A stretch of 64,000 nt of DNA from Chondrus crispus (lineage: Eukaryota > Rhodophyta > Florideophyceae > Gigartinales > Gigartinaceae): contig NW_005179057.1 of the NCBI RefSeq assembly GCF_000350225.1, positions 913,661 to 977,660 of the forward strand, given 5' to 3'. Below, in pieces: positions 42,218 to 51,743 of this stretch; the stretch's first letter is position 1, and each line of letters begins with the position of its first letter. The notes under the pieces were generated by a model that was not told where the DNA came from, searched no databases, and saw only the letters and a list, made by a program, of their open reading frames with translations. The translations under genes and the position numbers were made by a program.

Positions 42218-42795
42218 TGTGGTACAACTACCTTCGTCCCGACCACTCGGAACGAGGGGGGTTAGAGGAAAGGGAGCGCGCGCCGCTGGGTAACCCACGC
42301 GCGAACGCAAACCGTACGGAAGGACTCCAAAAGAGGGAAGGCTCACGTGGCCGGTGACGCGCAGCCGGTCGGTGGTGTTAGATCCGGACGGCCGGTCACG
42401 GGTTAGAAGCCTGAGACTAAAAGGGAGACTGGAACGGGATAGCAATTAGCCGTAAAGGGAAGGGAGGCGAGTCTGCCTCCCGTTTACTGGAACGGGGCAG
42501 GTGCCCCCGGTCTTAACCCCTAAGTGGGACGCCAGGACACCTGTCCCGCTACAGTAGCTGTTACTTACTGTATACCAGCTACTGTGCTAAATTGGCTAAT
42601 TTGTGCCATTAACTACTAATTACTAATTACTTACCGTTCGGATCCTACACGTGTAACCAGCGGGGTACCACTGTACTCCGCACCGGCCGTGTGCTGTAAA
42701 TATAACTCCTTACAGTTCTTCTCGCGCTTACAGCCATCGTACTGTATCCCGGGGCGGCAGCGGTGGTGCGATTGCCTTCGTGCGGTTGTACTACA
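42218..42795 (-). repeat. Gypsy 5' LTR (right)
   Basis: 578 bp, aligning end to end with the left LTR. The length difference is one A in GGAAACGAGG versus GGAACGAGG. Confidence 0.96.
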
Positions 42796-45019
42796 AGAAT
42801 GGTAACCCTACTACTCACGCTGTTCTTGTAATGGACTGGAAGATGAAGTTCGAGTCTATGTCAGCAAGAGAGACCACTCAGCAACACTTTGGAAAACGTG
42901 GGATAGGATGGCATGGGTTTCTTGCCAGTTACTACATGGTTGTAAAGACGGATGCGCTGCGATACACGGTTTATTTTGATCAAATTCTAGATGGAACAAA
43001 TAAGCAAGATGCATTGGCAGTGAGTTCCATGTTGGAAACCTTTCTCAAACAATTACATAAGGAGCTGCCATTCATAGAATCCGTTACTTTGCAGTCTGAC
43101 AACGCTGGATGTTACCAGTCCACTGAACTTTTATTACTGATTCCATTTATCAGTGCACTGTCTCCTATCTCTGTCTCTCGGTTTATTCATACAGAAACTC
43201 AAGATGGCAAGGGACTTATAGATGCACATTTTGCGCGAGGCTCTTCTCATATTGAGAAGTTTATGAAAACTTCTCAACGCAACATGATCAGAAAGATAGC
43301 GACACCCAAGGGCTTATCGGCTGCTTTGGCGTGGGGCGGTGGCATTCAAAATTCTTTTGTACAGCTTGTAAGTCTTGATAGATCGCGGTTAACTCTGCTG
43401 AGGGAAAGATTTCTGGAAGTTTGTGCGGAGGCCAAGCTGTACTTTTCCCGGTGCAATGATTGCTTCTTTACAGAGAGAAGTAATAGATTTGTCATAGGGG
43501 ATATCATTTGCGACCATGTGACGAAGCCAAGACACAAGCAAATTGGTTATACCCTACGAGCATATTCCAACTCGGGTGTTGGGGGCGGTGTGGAGTTTCA
43601 AATGTTGTTGAATAGCCAGTCCTTTATTCCAGTACAACGTGATGGTACTCCAGAATTAGAAGCAGAAAATGGTGTAACAAACATAGAGGATTTACAAATA
43701 GTACCTGACTATCAAGAAGGTGATCACGCTCATTCGCAAAATGACTTTATAATTGAAACTGGACGGAGATATGAATATCTAAGTTCAACAGCAGAAAATC
43801 GAGAAATACTAAGTGATGGATTTGAAGCAGGTACAAACGCAGGAGTCGTACAGCATAATGCGAATAATTCACAGGACATTGTCGACATTGATGAAAGCAT
43901 ATCTTACAATTCACTAGAATGTTATGCACCGTACGGACCACCTTACGGAGAGGAATGCAGCACATGCTCACTGGTACTGTAGTAGCTAAGCGTTCTCGAC
44001 TTGGATCTGTGCTAGGGCCGAGGGATCGAACCAGAGCACAACGCTTAAACTCACAAGGTAATTTGTCCTCGACAACAAGAAAGGATATGGTGGCATATGC
44101 AGTCCGTCAAGCAAATCACCTAATATCCAGTGAGGTTATAAGGATCAGAGATGGGCAAGACGAAATGCCAGAATATGGGCTGGCGGGAAACTTCGAGATT
44201 CCGAGTGAACAAATGAGGGGGCAAGGATGGGCACGGAGGCCGCGGAGAGGAAAACAATATAGGAGAAGTTATATTGAGCAGTACAGAGGCGAGATTAAGG
44301 AGATGTTTGAAAGAGTCGCGCAGGTTTCTGCTGATAAGCTTGGCCCCTCCGCTATGATTGAGAAATTGCAAGAGAGGTACCCACGTAGGTATAGCCTTCC
44401 CGGTGAAAACGAAATTCGACAGAAAATTACCAGGATACTTGGCACACGAAGGAATGGAACCGAGTCGTTTCATAAGAATGATGGTGCTCCATCAGAAAAC
44501 ATTTCAAGAGGAAGAAGGTCCACCATCACACCTCTTCTGGCGGAGGCGATAGTCGGTTTGGTGAATAACAACCCAGCGATTAAGCCTTCCCAGGCGCTGG
44601 TAAACCTTAAAATCTCTTTCTTGGAGACTGGCGTCGTGACTAAAGCAGATTTTCCAACAGACAAAGCCCTGAAGTCCAGGATAAGTAACATGAAGTCTGC
44701 CAGAAAGCGAAAGGAGAAAGCAAATCTCATGTAGGGTTTCCGTAGATAGCAAGCCTAGAATAAAGTGGAGGTGAATAGTATTCACTGAATACTCAGGCAA
44801 AGTACCAAAACCTTAATTTTCATTAATTCCACTGACATTTGGGACTCGTAGAATGTGCTCATTGCGAGAAGTCTGGCTCCATAACGGCTCAGGCGATTAA
44901 GAAAACTCTTTTTCCGTTAAATGCTGCTCACTCTGAGCTCTACAGCAAGGTAGATTTCATACAGTGCGTTACAGCAGCGGATTTGCTCATTTTCAAAATG
45001 TCCTAAAATCCAGCGCTTT

Positions 45020-45047
45020 TTGACCCACTTCGCTCGTGGATGGGGTG
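45020..45047 (-). repeat. Right terminal inverted repeat of DNA transposon
   Basis: Reverse complement of the left terminal repeat, followed directly by TTAA. Confidence 0.85.
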
Positions 45048-45051
45048 TTAA

Positions 45052-45455
45052 GACGTGTACATAGAGGATCGATGGACTACGATGAACCTGAAGCTTCTTA
45101 AATCGGGTAACTGCGGTTGACCTCTGCTGTTCTCGCGCACAGCGCTCCCGTCATATATCGTGTTGTTACCTCCCGAAACCTCTGTCCCGAAACCTCCGTT
45201 TCGAAGACTCACCATTCGAAAACCAAGCAATTCAACTTTTCTCCACAGAAGTTGCAATATCAGCTGCTCCTGGCTGGTGATCTGTCTTCTTTCCCACACC
45301 AAGACAGGCGGGGAGAAGTCGGACTCCCCTGACAACCCCCGCCATCCCAACGCCCCACGGCGCTCCCTCGCGCTCTTTTAGCTCCCACATTTCCGTTTAA
45401 ACACTACCTCTGTCGGCCGGCATCTCTCGGCATCCCTCTCTCCCCACTATCCACC
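45052..45455. other. Upstream region of the Tudor-like gene
   Basis: It contains tandem CGAAACCTCNGT words at 45173-45203 (three imperfect copies) and CT-rich promoter-like sequence near 45420-45452. No gene was seen. Confidence 0.4.
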
Positions 45456-46382
45456 ATGTCGCACTCCACGCGGCTCACGATGTCGAACTCGACGCGGAAC
45501 AGCGACAGCAAGCAGCCCTTCACGCCGCACGACAGTCTTCTCGGCAAAGAGATTGAGGGTCGAGAAATTCTAGTGTGCTGGGAGGACGGCGTGTGGTATG
45601 ACGCCGTGGTCGTGGCATACTACCCAGAGACCAACGAGTACAAGATCGTTTACCGATCAGATGACGGCGTAGAGCTCGCCCCTCTGCACAACCGCCGCTG
45701 GATCCTAGCCCCAAAGAAGCGCCCTTTCAACGGCATTCCGGTTCTCGACGGCGCCATTGTCGAGTTTGAGTACCCGCACGATGGCGAGCGGTACCTCGCC
45801 ATGGTTTATGACTACACGCACAGGGGGGAGCGGCTGAAAGTCGTGTATATTGATGAGCATACGACGGATAAGCTCAAGGGCGGGGGGTGGGAGTTTATTA
45901 AGGGCTCGCCATGTCTGGATGAATCCCCAGAAGAGACACCCGTCTCGGAGTCTGGCGTGCATTTGCAGGCGGGGAATGATTACGACGGGACGTATGATGT
46001 TCTTGCTAATGGCCGGGCGGAAGAGGAGATTGAGCTAGAGGAAGCAACCGTGACGGCAACAGCATCGAGGAGGACTAGGTCCGGTACGACGGCAGTTACG
46101 AGGGCGAAAGCCGCGTCTGTCTCCAATGCGAAAGTCACAGCAATCTCTAAAGCGAAAGACGCGTCAATCTCCAAAGACAAGCTAGTCAAACCAATGAAGA
46201 GAGCGCACAGCAAAAGCTTGCAAAGTCAAATGCGGAAACTAAAAACCAAACCGGCCAGCAAAGCCAAGAGCAAAGTCGCGACAAAGATTGCGGGGAGAGC
46301 AACACGAAGCAGCAGCGGTGGAGCAGGGCTTAGGTCTTCGACTCGTCTCAGAAATGTAGGGAAGCGCTCCGCACCGCGCTGA
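45456..46382 (+). CDS. Tudor-like domain protein with basic C-terminus
   Basis: An uninterrupted 308-residue protein. Residues about 31-85 read GREILVCWEDGVWYDAVVV, then YYPETNEYKIVYRSDDGVEL and NRRW. This is the strand pattern of Tudor/Agenet-type barrels (W-x-D-G-x-W-Y, aromatic cage residues). A second similar block follows at about 97-145: GAIVEFEYPHDGERYLAMV, then GERLKVVYIDEHTTDKLKGG. The C-terminal ~110 residues are Lys/Arg/Ser/Ala-rich with imperfect A-K-x-A-S-x-S repeats, suggesting nucleic-acid binding and nuclear location. A chromatin or histone-tail reader role is likely (inference); no specific orthologue was recognised. Two ATGs (45456 and 45480) could start it; the first is listed. 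Confidence 0.75.
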   Translation: MSHSTRLTMSNSTRNSDSKQPFTPHDSLLGKEIEGREILVCWEDGVWYDAVVVAYYPETNEYKIVYRSDDGVELAPLHNRRWILAPKKRPFNGIPVLDGAIVEFEYPHDGERYLAMVYDYTHRGERLKVVYIDEHTTDKLKGGGWEFIKGSPCLDESPEETPVSESGVHLQAGNDYDGTYDVLANGRAEEEIELEEATVTATASRRTRSGTTAVTRAKAASVSNAKVTAISKAKDASISKDKLVKPMKRAHSKSLQSQMRKLKTKPASKAKSKVATKIAGRATRSSSGGAGLRSSTRLRNVGKRSAPR

Positions 46383-47604
46383 TTCCCCCTGAGTGACTGC
46401 CTAACAGGCAGGCGCGCAATCCGCGGTCTATGCTCATCGGCCTTCCATGATTACCCTAAGGAGGTAGTGTCAATCTGTACCTTCTTCCTCATTTCACTAC
46501 GCGGTCCAGAGACGAGGTCAGAGCCCCTCAGTGAAAATGAGCTACTGATGGCTGCTAATGTGCTGAAAGACTTTTTGAAGCATTGATCGAACGTCTTATG
46601 AGATGATTTGTCTCTGAGATCACTAATATGAGAACTGGCGGTTCATGCTTGTCGAGTGTGTAATTGCAAGGTCTGACGACTGCCGCATCTTCCACTTTTA
46701 GGGAAGCGTGTTTCAAACCCACTGAAGCTTATGTAAGTCCCGGGTGTGCTGTTGGAGCACACAGGTACTGCATCGTTGTACTGTCCGATGTCGGAGAAGT
46801 TTAGTATTACGTGTTGGCTGGCGTGAAACAGTCAGTAGTGACATAACGAAGATGACATTTGTGCACTTGAACGGGAACGTGTTTTTGCAGGTTGTCCGGC
46901 CTACTGTATGAAAGCCCAGAAACGATGATTTCTTCCTTGTTAGGAGCTAAATAGTAGAACATTATGCTTCACAGAACCAACGCTCTACTCGGGACGCGAG
47001 CAAGCGCTAAGCGCTTGCTCTGAATGTTGTCTACTCGGATGTCCTGCAAGGGTTACTAGTGCTCACGTGGTGTTTAACAATCCCATGTGTGATATATTGT
47101 GGAGACAAGAAGAATTGGAGGATTGGAAAAAGTTCTCCCCGCACATCGCGCCGCTTCCGGAATTAGTAAGGTAAAGACAAAATTATTCTGCAGAACACCC
47201 TTCGAAGGGTATGTAGATGTGTCTTACACAGCCGCCTATGAACTACAAAACTTCGGCTTGACACGCCTCTCGACAATCTGGGTCGCAAAACCACACCCAC
47301 AAAACGCTCAGATTACTCCGTGTCCTAATGAAAAATACGTTTGTGTGGATGTATTTCTCGGGCACTTTCGCATAGATAGATAGATATGCAGTATGAGCCA
47401 TACCGCAGCACGCAAAGCAATCTATCGACGAGAGGCGCTTAAACCTGAGGACCTCTTCAACAATGCGTACTACGTCGCTCTTGATCTTGATTATTCGATC
47501 CAAAACCTTGATCTAGTCTGGTCTCGACGGCGATGTCAAAGAATCGCGATACTGCGTAATGTGAACAAGAAAAGTTGGCAAGCAAACGCAAAAAGAAACC
47601 GATT
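46383..47604. other. Spacer between Tudor-like and DUF3429 genes
   Basis: AT-richer than its neighbours. A 23-bp palindrome (11-bp arms GAGCAAGCGCT, 1-nt centre) lies at 46998-47020. Frames at 47099-47383 (+) and 47243-47503 (-) have no recognisable domain and overlap each other, so neither is called. Confidence 0.4.
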
Positions 47605-48306
47605 TCAAATCTGGCGGACCATAGTTACGTCTTCCACATGCCCATCGACTTTGTCGTTGCGATTCCCTGAAGGTGTTGCCTTCCGTGTGCATTCCTCCCG
47701 CGGCGCGGTGGCCAAGACACGGGTGTCAGCTTCCTTAATCGGGAGGCCGTTTTCCTTCTTCGTCCCCCTCACGGCGCGCCATGCGAGGGCGCACCCGCCC
47801 GCGGCGGCGACCGTGAGCGGTCTTCTGAGGGTGCGATACCACGGGGGGACGTGACTAGCGCCGCGAAAGCGGACCTCATCCCATGCCCAGGCGCCGACGA
47901 AGCTCGCGGAAAGAATGGCGAGCCCCTGTGGCAGCGGGGCCAGGGAGGCGCCCCAGGCGAGCAAGGAGGGCGTGACCGAGTAGGCGAAGTCAAGCGTTGA
48001 CGGTGCGCGCAGGGCGAGCCCCCAGTGCACGCCGCCGAGAAAGGAGAGGATGGCGGCGCCGTAGAGCTGCGTGGCTTGCGCGAGGACGTGGCCGTTAGGG
48101 AGCAGCAGCGAGCCCAGGCCGCCGACGACGAAGGGGATGGCGCCGCCGTAGCCGAGGTATTGGACGATGGCGGGGGCCGTGGGAGAGGGGGCGTGCGCGG
48201 AGGGGGACGGCTTTGTGGAGAGGATGCGGTGGTGGATCGAAGGGGCGGCGCAGGAAAGGGGGATGCGGGGGAGGAGGCGAGTGGTGCGGCGGAGCGCAAT
48301 GCTCAT
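47605..48306 (-). CDS. DUF3429 / TMEM69-like membrane protein
   Basis: 233 residues from ATG 48306. The first ~40 residues are Arg/Ser-rich with no acidic residues (ALRRTTRLLPRIPLSCAAPS), a likely mitochondrial transit peptide. The core has the DUF3429 pattern: LGYGGAIPFVVGGLGSLLL, then YGAAILSFLGGVHWGLAL and YSVTPSLLAWGASLAPL, followed by a fourth hydrophobic stretch (LAILSASFVGAWAWD). About four to five membrane segments are predicted by eye. The family includes human TMEM69 and bacterial inner-membrane proteins of unknown function, so an inner mitochondrial membrane location is inferred. The internal ATG was preferred over the longer open frame because the upstream part is low-complexity. 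Confidence 0.82.
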   Translation of the reverse strand: MSIALRRTTRLLPRIPLSCAAPSIHHRILSTKPSPSAHAPSPTAPAIVQYLGYGGAIPFVVGGLGSLLLPNGHVLAQATQLYGAAILSFLGGVHWGLALRAPSTLDFAYSVTPSLLAWGASLAPLPQGLAILSASFVGAWAWDEVRFRGASHVPPWYRTLRRPLTVAAAGGCALAWRAVRGTKKENGLPIKEADTRVLATAPREECTRKATPSGNRNDKVDGHVEDVTMVRQI

Positions 48307-48887
48307 GGCGGAAACGGAAGGCTTTGCTACGGTGGGGTCAACTGGTGGACGGAGGGCAACTTGAGGCGATGATGATGATGATGATCGGATGGAAAGCTTA
48401 TTGTCGAGATTCATACCGTATGCGACACACGTGTATGAGGGCGCTGACCTTGCTGGTACCAGCAAGGTCATTTCTTAGGAAAGTGATCTCATCTCAGGAA
48501 TGAACCCGAACAACTCTCCGCACAGTTCGGCTGTAAGTTCAGTTACAGCCGAACTGTACTGGAGGTGTTCCTTCAAGTTGTCGGAGAGTAGAAAAACGGT
48601 GTCTTTTCGTATTCAATAAACCTCGCAGGCTACAACCTCAGTGCATAGCGAGCCTGCCTTTTTTGTGGTAACAGCAGGGAACGCATTCGATCCACGGTGC
48701 AATGCCGCATCAGGTGCTTGCAATGCGGTTTTCTTCCTGAAGAGCACAACAGGGCAAAAGTTGGCAAAGTTCATGCCTCGTCTTTTCGCTTCTCCCAATT
48801 TTCTGAGACAAACTCTCTACTGAGCAGTGTGAGACATAAACTCTCTACTGAGACAAAGCGCTACCCTTGGGTACACGTACCAGAAGG

Positions 48888-49087
48888 GTACTTGTCTTCA
48901 TAGTATTTTTGCAACCAAGAAATTTTGTCTTTCATGAAATATGAAAGACCAGGCTCACCTCACAGACAGCCACTCATACATGCACATTTGTTACCCTTCG
49001 AAGGGTAGGATACATAAATCGTTCATCAAATCGTTCACCAAATCGGTTCACTCTAATTAGTTGCAAAAATACTACGAATACAAGTAC
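48888..49087. repeat. MITE-like element with 28-bp inverted repeats
   Basis: Arms 48888-48915 and 49060-49087 (GTACTTGTNTTCNTAGTATT...) match at 26 of 28 positions as inverted repeats around ~144 bp. There is no coding capacity. Confidence 0.7.
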
Positions 49088-49166
49088 GTGTACAAGTACT
49101 GTACGTGTACAGCACGGGCTCCCGAAATCCATCGCCATACCCATACCCATACCCATACCCATGTAA

Positions 49167-49202
49167 CCGTACGGGTTACCGTACGTACGGTAACCCGTAC
49201 GG
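49167..49202. repeat. Perfect 36-bp palindrome upstream of URAD
   Basis: CCGTACGGGTTACCGTAC followed by its exact reverse complement, 38 bp before the URAD start, in the likely 5' UTR or core promoter. Confidence 0.95.
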
Positions 49203-49239
49203 GTTACCACCCCCTCCCGATGCTTACCCATGCCGCGAC

Positions 49240-49788
49240 ATGGCGACGACTTCGCATGCAATAGCCGCGTTAAACGCCCTTCCCGAGGCATCCTTCCGCT
49301 CGACGATCCACCCATGTTGTTCAAGCACAGCCTTTGTGGACGCGGTAGCACGTGAGAGGCCGTTCACAGACGAAGCCCACCTCTTCCGTGCGTCGGCGAG
49401 CGCGTGGAACGGCCTCCCGCGCTCGGCCTGGCTCGAAGCCTTCGCGGCGCACCCGCGCATCGGCGGGCTCGAACGCCGCGCCGCACAGGCGAAATTTGCT
49501 CTGTGGAGCAGCCGCGAGCAGGCCGCCGTGACAGACGCGGCCCAGGACGTCAGGGCGGAGCTGGCGGAACTGAATGAGAGCTACTTTGCGAAACATGCGT
49601 TTGTCTTCTTGATCTGCGCTACGGGGAAGAGCGCGGAGGAGATGAGGGATCAGATCAAGGTGCGCTTGTGTAATGATACGGATCGCGAGGTCGCAGTCGC
49701 GGCGGCAGAGCAGGAGAAGATTACACAGCTCCGGCTGCAAAAGGTGCTTGCTGACCTGTGCGGTGAAAGGGAGGGGACGCAACGGTAG
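49240..49788 (+). CDS. URAD: OHCU decarboxylase (urate degradation)
   Basis: 182 residues from ATG 49240, the usual OHCU decarboxylase size. The catalytic His lies in AHPRIGG (His71), and SSREQ near residue 90-94 supplies the conserved Glu. The NESYFAKHAFVFLICATGKS segment (112-131) corresponds to the family motif N-x-x-Y-x-x-K/R-F-G-F-x-F-I-x-x-x-x-G-K-S. C-terminal helices carry the usual E-x-x-K-I-x-x-x-R-L end. The enzyme converts OHCU to (S)-allantoin, the third step after urate oxidase and HIU hydrolase. The C-terminus lacks an obvious S-K-L type peroxisomal signal. The start was taken at MATTSHAIAALNALP, because the upstream in-frame part is translated microsatellite. Confidence 0.92.
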   Translation: MATTSHAIAALNALPEASFRSTIHPCCSSTAFVDAVARERPFTDEAHLFRASASAWNGLPRSAWLEAFAAHPRIGGLERRAAQAKFALWSSREQAAVTDAAQDVRAELAELNESYFAKHAFVFLICATGKSAEEMRDQIKVRLCNDTDREVAVAAAEQEKITQLRLQKVLADLCGEREGTQR

Positions 49789-50326
49789 ATGGCGGAAACA
49801 GCAATTACAAATACTGTGTCCACCTCAGGCAGCTTAAGAGCTGAGGTCATATACCATGCATGAGCTACAGACGATGTAATTGGATTGCGTAATGACCCAT
49901 CTTCTGCACCTCGATCTGTGATACACGACGATGGCGGTGTTTGTCGTTTCTATACAACCTACTACCGTAAACAGCGGTGGCAAAAATTGGTACATAATGA
50001 TGTGTTTACGATAGCAAAGTGGTTTAATTGAGACAATGGCGAGGCAAACCTGCAGAAAAAAAAAAGGGGGCATCTCACCAGCATCTTTCAGCATAACGCA
50101 CAGCAGCTGCCCCTGGCTCACTGCAGCGTCTGCGGCGACGCCCGACGCGGCGATCCCGGTCTACTGCATGGCATGGCCCGAAAACGATCGACCCGGCCGC
50201 ACTTGATCCCTCGCCACGATGGACGCGTGCCCCACGACGGCATCCAAGGGCACGAGACGAGCGCGACAAAAGCGCGACAGACGATGCGAGCAAGCTCGCA
50301 ATTCAAAAGACGAAAGCGACGGATCT
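49789..50326. other. Spacer between convergent URAD and REEP genes
   Basis: 3' flanks of both genes; an A-run at 50056-50066. No gene seen. Confidence 0.4.
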
Positions 50327-50770
50327 TTAGGTGGTCTTCTTGTTGAGGGTCTTGGTGGCCATGTCCTTGCCCTGCTGGACGAGCTTGTTAACGGTGGGTC
50401 CCAAGCTCTTGGCGTGAGCCTCGCCGGCCGTGTACAGGTTGGCGGCGGTCTCGTCGATGACGGCCTCGTGCTTGTCGAGCTGCGGCTCCAGGACGATGTG
50501 GTAGATGCGCTCGTAGCCCTTGGTCATGGGAAGCACCAGGAACGCGATGAGGCCGATCTTGAGGATGTTCCACATGGGCACGCGCGTGCTCAGCAGCGGC
50601 TCGATGATGAGCCCGGCGAACGCGACCACGGCAAGCACGAGCCAGTACTTGAGCCAGGCTTGTTGCTTGGGCACGTCCGCGCGCTTGACAGCCTTGAACG
50701 ATTGGTAGCCGGGGTACAGCAGGCCCAGGGATGTGATGGCGACTCGGGTCATATAGTCAGCAAGCGACAT
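50327..50770 (-). CDS. TB2/DP1/HVA22 (REEP/Yop1) family ER membrane-shaping protein
   Basis: 147 residues from ATG 50770. The TB2/DP1/HVA22 domain spans residues 1-95: LLYPGYQSFKAVKRADVPKQQAWLKYWLVLAVV, with two hydrophobic hairpin segments (VVAFAGLIIEPLL, MWNILKIGLIAFLVLP) and YERIYHIVLEPQL. A helical C-terminal tail follows. Proteins of this family insert wedge-like hairpins into the ER and bend tubules. This length fits the short HVA22/REEP5 class. The stop lies in the tail ...LNKKTT. It shares a 366-bp divergent promoter region with the gene at 51137; that region holds a G19 run and three 17-bp repeats (50950-50990). Confidence 0.9.
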   Translation of the reverse strand: MSLADYMTRVAITSLGLLYPGYQSFKAVKRADVPKQQAWLKYWLVLAVVAFAGLIIEPLLSTRVPMWNILKIGLIAFLVLPMTKGYERIYHIVLEPQLDKHEAVIDETAANLYTAGEAHAKSLGPTVNKLVQQGKDMATKTLNKKTT

Positions 50771-51136
50771 GTTGGAGATGGGAGGGGAGGAGTGGAGAGG
50801 GGGAAAATGGGGCGGTGAGGTCGAGAGTGTTGGTGGGGGGGGGGGGGGGGGGTTTTCCGGGTGGCGGGTGGGGAAGCGGGAGGGGGGAGGAGGAGTACGA
50901 CGGGGAAGTGCGGGAGGCAGGAAAATGTAGTTGTCGACGCATTGGTGGGGGCTCCTGATGGGGGCTCCTGATGGGGGCTCCTGATGCGCCCAGCAAAGCA
51001 ATTAACGCACGGCTGCTGGAGGCTCTCTGGGGCGCATTCGCACGGGTGTAAGCGCGGCGCGCATGGCGGCAATGCAAATACAGTAACCTAAACTTGCCCG
51101 CCCTCTTCAAATTCAAACGCGACCCTCCCCCGCACC
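50771..51136. promoter_or_regulatory. Divergent promoter region between REEP-like gene and unknown gene
   Basis: A 366-bp interval between two starts in opposite directions. It contains a long G run at 50834-50852 and GATGGGGGCTCCT-type repeats at about 50950-50990. No TATA box was recognised. The bidirectional promoter is inferred from arrangement only. Confidence 0.45.
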
Positions 51137-51694
51137 ATGGCGACGCCAAAGCCAACGCCCTGGGACGAGCTGCAACGCCTGGTGCCGCCCCCCGCGACGC
51201 TGCGAGGGAGCGACGGCGACGCGGCCGCGCTGCTTCCCGCGCGTTTCGGCGCGGCCGTCGCGCGACGTCACCACGCCCACGTCGCCGCGCGAAGCGCCGC
51301 CCGCCACGCGCACCGCGCACCCTCGCTCGACCCCGTGTCGCAGCGTCTGGACACCCTGCTCGCGCACTTTCGCCGCCTCATGGCGTCGCCCAGCGCCCTG
51401 CGCGATGCGCTTGAAGGCCCGGCGCGTGACAGTGCCGTCATCGTCTCGGATCCGGAGGCGAGGGACGCGCTTGCTAAGTTGCTTCCAAGGCTTGCTGACT
51501 TCGCAAGTTTGAAGGCTGGGGAGCGCGCAGCTTGGCTTGCGGAGGCACGCGTTGGGAAGGAGGTCACTGAGGCCGGCATTGACGACGCGGAGAAAATGCT
51601 CTCCACCCTGGAAACGGTGTTTGCCAAGGTCAAGACGAGTGCGGAAGACGTGGATGCCGAAGTACAGGCAGCAACTGAGCGCCAACGGGTCTAA
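51137..51694 (+). CDS. Hypothetical alpha-helical protein
   Basis: An uninterrupted 185-residue frame. Not recognised. The sequence is Ala/Arg-rich in the first half, with a conserved-looking PWDELQRLVPPP start. The second half is charged and heptad-like (LAKLLPRLADFASLKAGER, then EKMLSTLETVFAKVKTSAED), suggesting a coiled coil. There is no signal peptide or membrane segment. It ends 49 bp from the ESF1 stop in convergent orientation. Codon use looks like its neighbours and the reverse strand is less plausible, so it is probably a real gene, perhaps a subunit of a larger complex. No function is proposed. Confidence 0.6.
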   Translation: MATPKPTPWDELQRLVPPPATLRGSDGDAAALLPARFGAAVARRHHAHVAARSAARHAHRAPSLDPVSQRLDTLLAHFRRLMASPSALRDALEGPARDSAVIVSDPEARDALAKLLPRLADFASLKAGERAAWLAEARVGKEVTEAGIDDAEKMLSTLETVFAKVKTSAEDVDAEVQAATERQRV

Positions 51695-51743
51695 TGAAAT
51701 CGCCTCCTCTTTGGCCTTAACTTGCTTTAATGGAGAAACCACC

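Larger units (their letters stand above)
32848..42795 (-). mobile_element. Ty3/gypsy LTR retrotransposon
   Basis: LTRs of about 579 bp (32848-33426 and 42218-42795) are flanked by identical AGAAT duplications at 32843-32847 and 42796-42800. On the minus strand, gag is followed by protease, RT, RNase H and integrase, the gypsy order. The primer-binding site (RC of 42201-42214, TGGTACTCTTGTGG) lies 3 nt inside the 5' LTR. The purine tract lies at 33427-33439 next to the 3' LTR. LTRs differ at roughly a dozen positions by eye, so the insertion is older than the gag-only element. The enzymes are in one frame apart from two amber codons. Confidence 0.96.
31375..44734 (+). pseudogene. DDE-type transposase-like gene split by a gypsy insertion
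   Basis: The 5' part is 31375-32847 with one in-frame TAG (31930-31932). The 3' part is 42801-43982, then a frame change to 43956-44734. A Cys-rich start (SCKCKVGSCHSCPSLCRRCG) suggests a zinc-binding N-terminus. The core has VLVMDWKMKFESMSARETT, then LQSDNAGCY, then HTETQDGKGLIDAHFA, a spacing of acidic residues fitting a DDE/D nuclease. The C-terminal part contains GPSAMIEKLQERYPRRYSLP and EIRQKI. The ORF ends 286 bp before the right inverted repeat. The retroelement lies at codon boundary ...GCEN / GNPTTH. Function is inferred from motifs and from the flanking inverted repeats. The host copy is inactivated by insertion, amber codon and frameshift. Confidence 0.78.
30969..45047 (+). mobile_element. 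TTAA-type DNA transposon (Kolobok-like?), interrupted by a gypsy element
   Basis: The left end at 30969 (CACCCCATCCACGAGCGAGG...) and the right end at 45047 are inverted repeats matching at 27 of 28 positions. They are flanked by TTAC (30965-30968) and TTAA (45048-45051), consistent with a TTAA target duplication with one later change. Inside is a transposase-like gene. Without the 9.95-kb gypsy insertion and one AGAAT, the element is about 4.1 kb. TTAA duplication is known for Kolobok and piggyBac; superfamily assignment is inference because the transposase was judged only by motif. Confidence 0.8.
48307..49239. other. Spacer between DUF3429 and URAD genes, rich in inverted repeats
   Basis: It holds a 24-bp palindrome at 48446-48469 and a 14-bp stem / 6-nt loop hairpin at 48523-48556. 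A 28-bp direct repeat lies at 48804-48860 (GAGACANAAACTCTCTACTGAG). A 200-bp MITE-like inverted repeat lies at 48888-49087, CCCATA repeats at 49136-49163 and a 36-bp palindrome at 49167-49202. A short frame near 48640-48820 has no recognisable domain. Confidence 0.6.
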
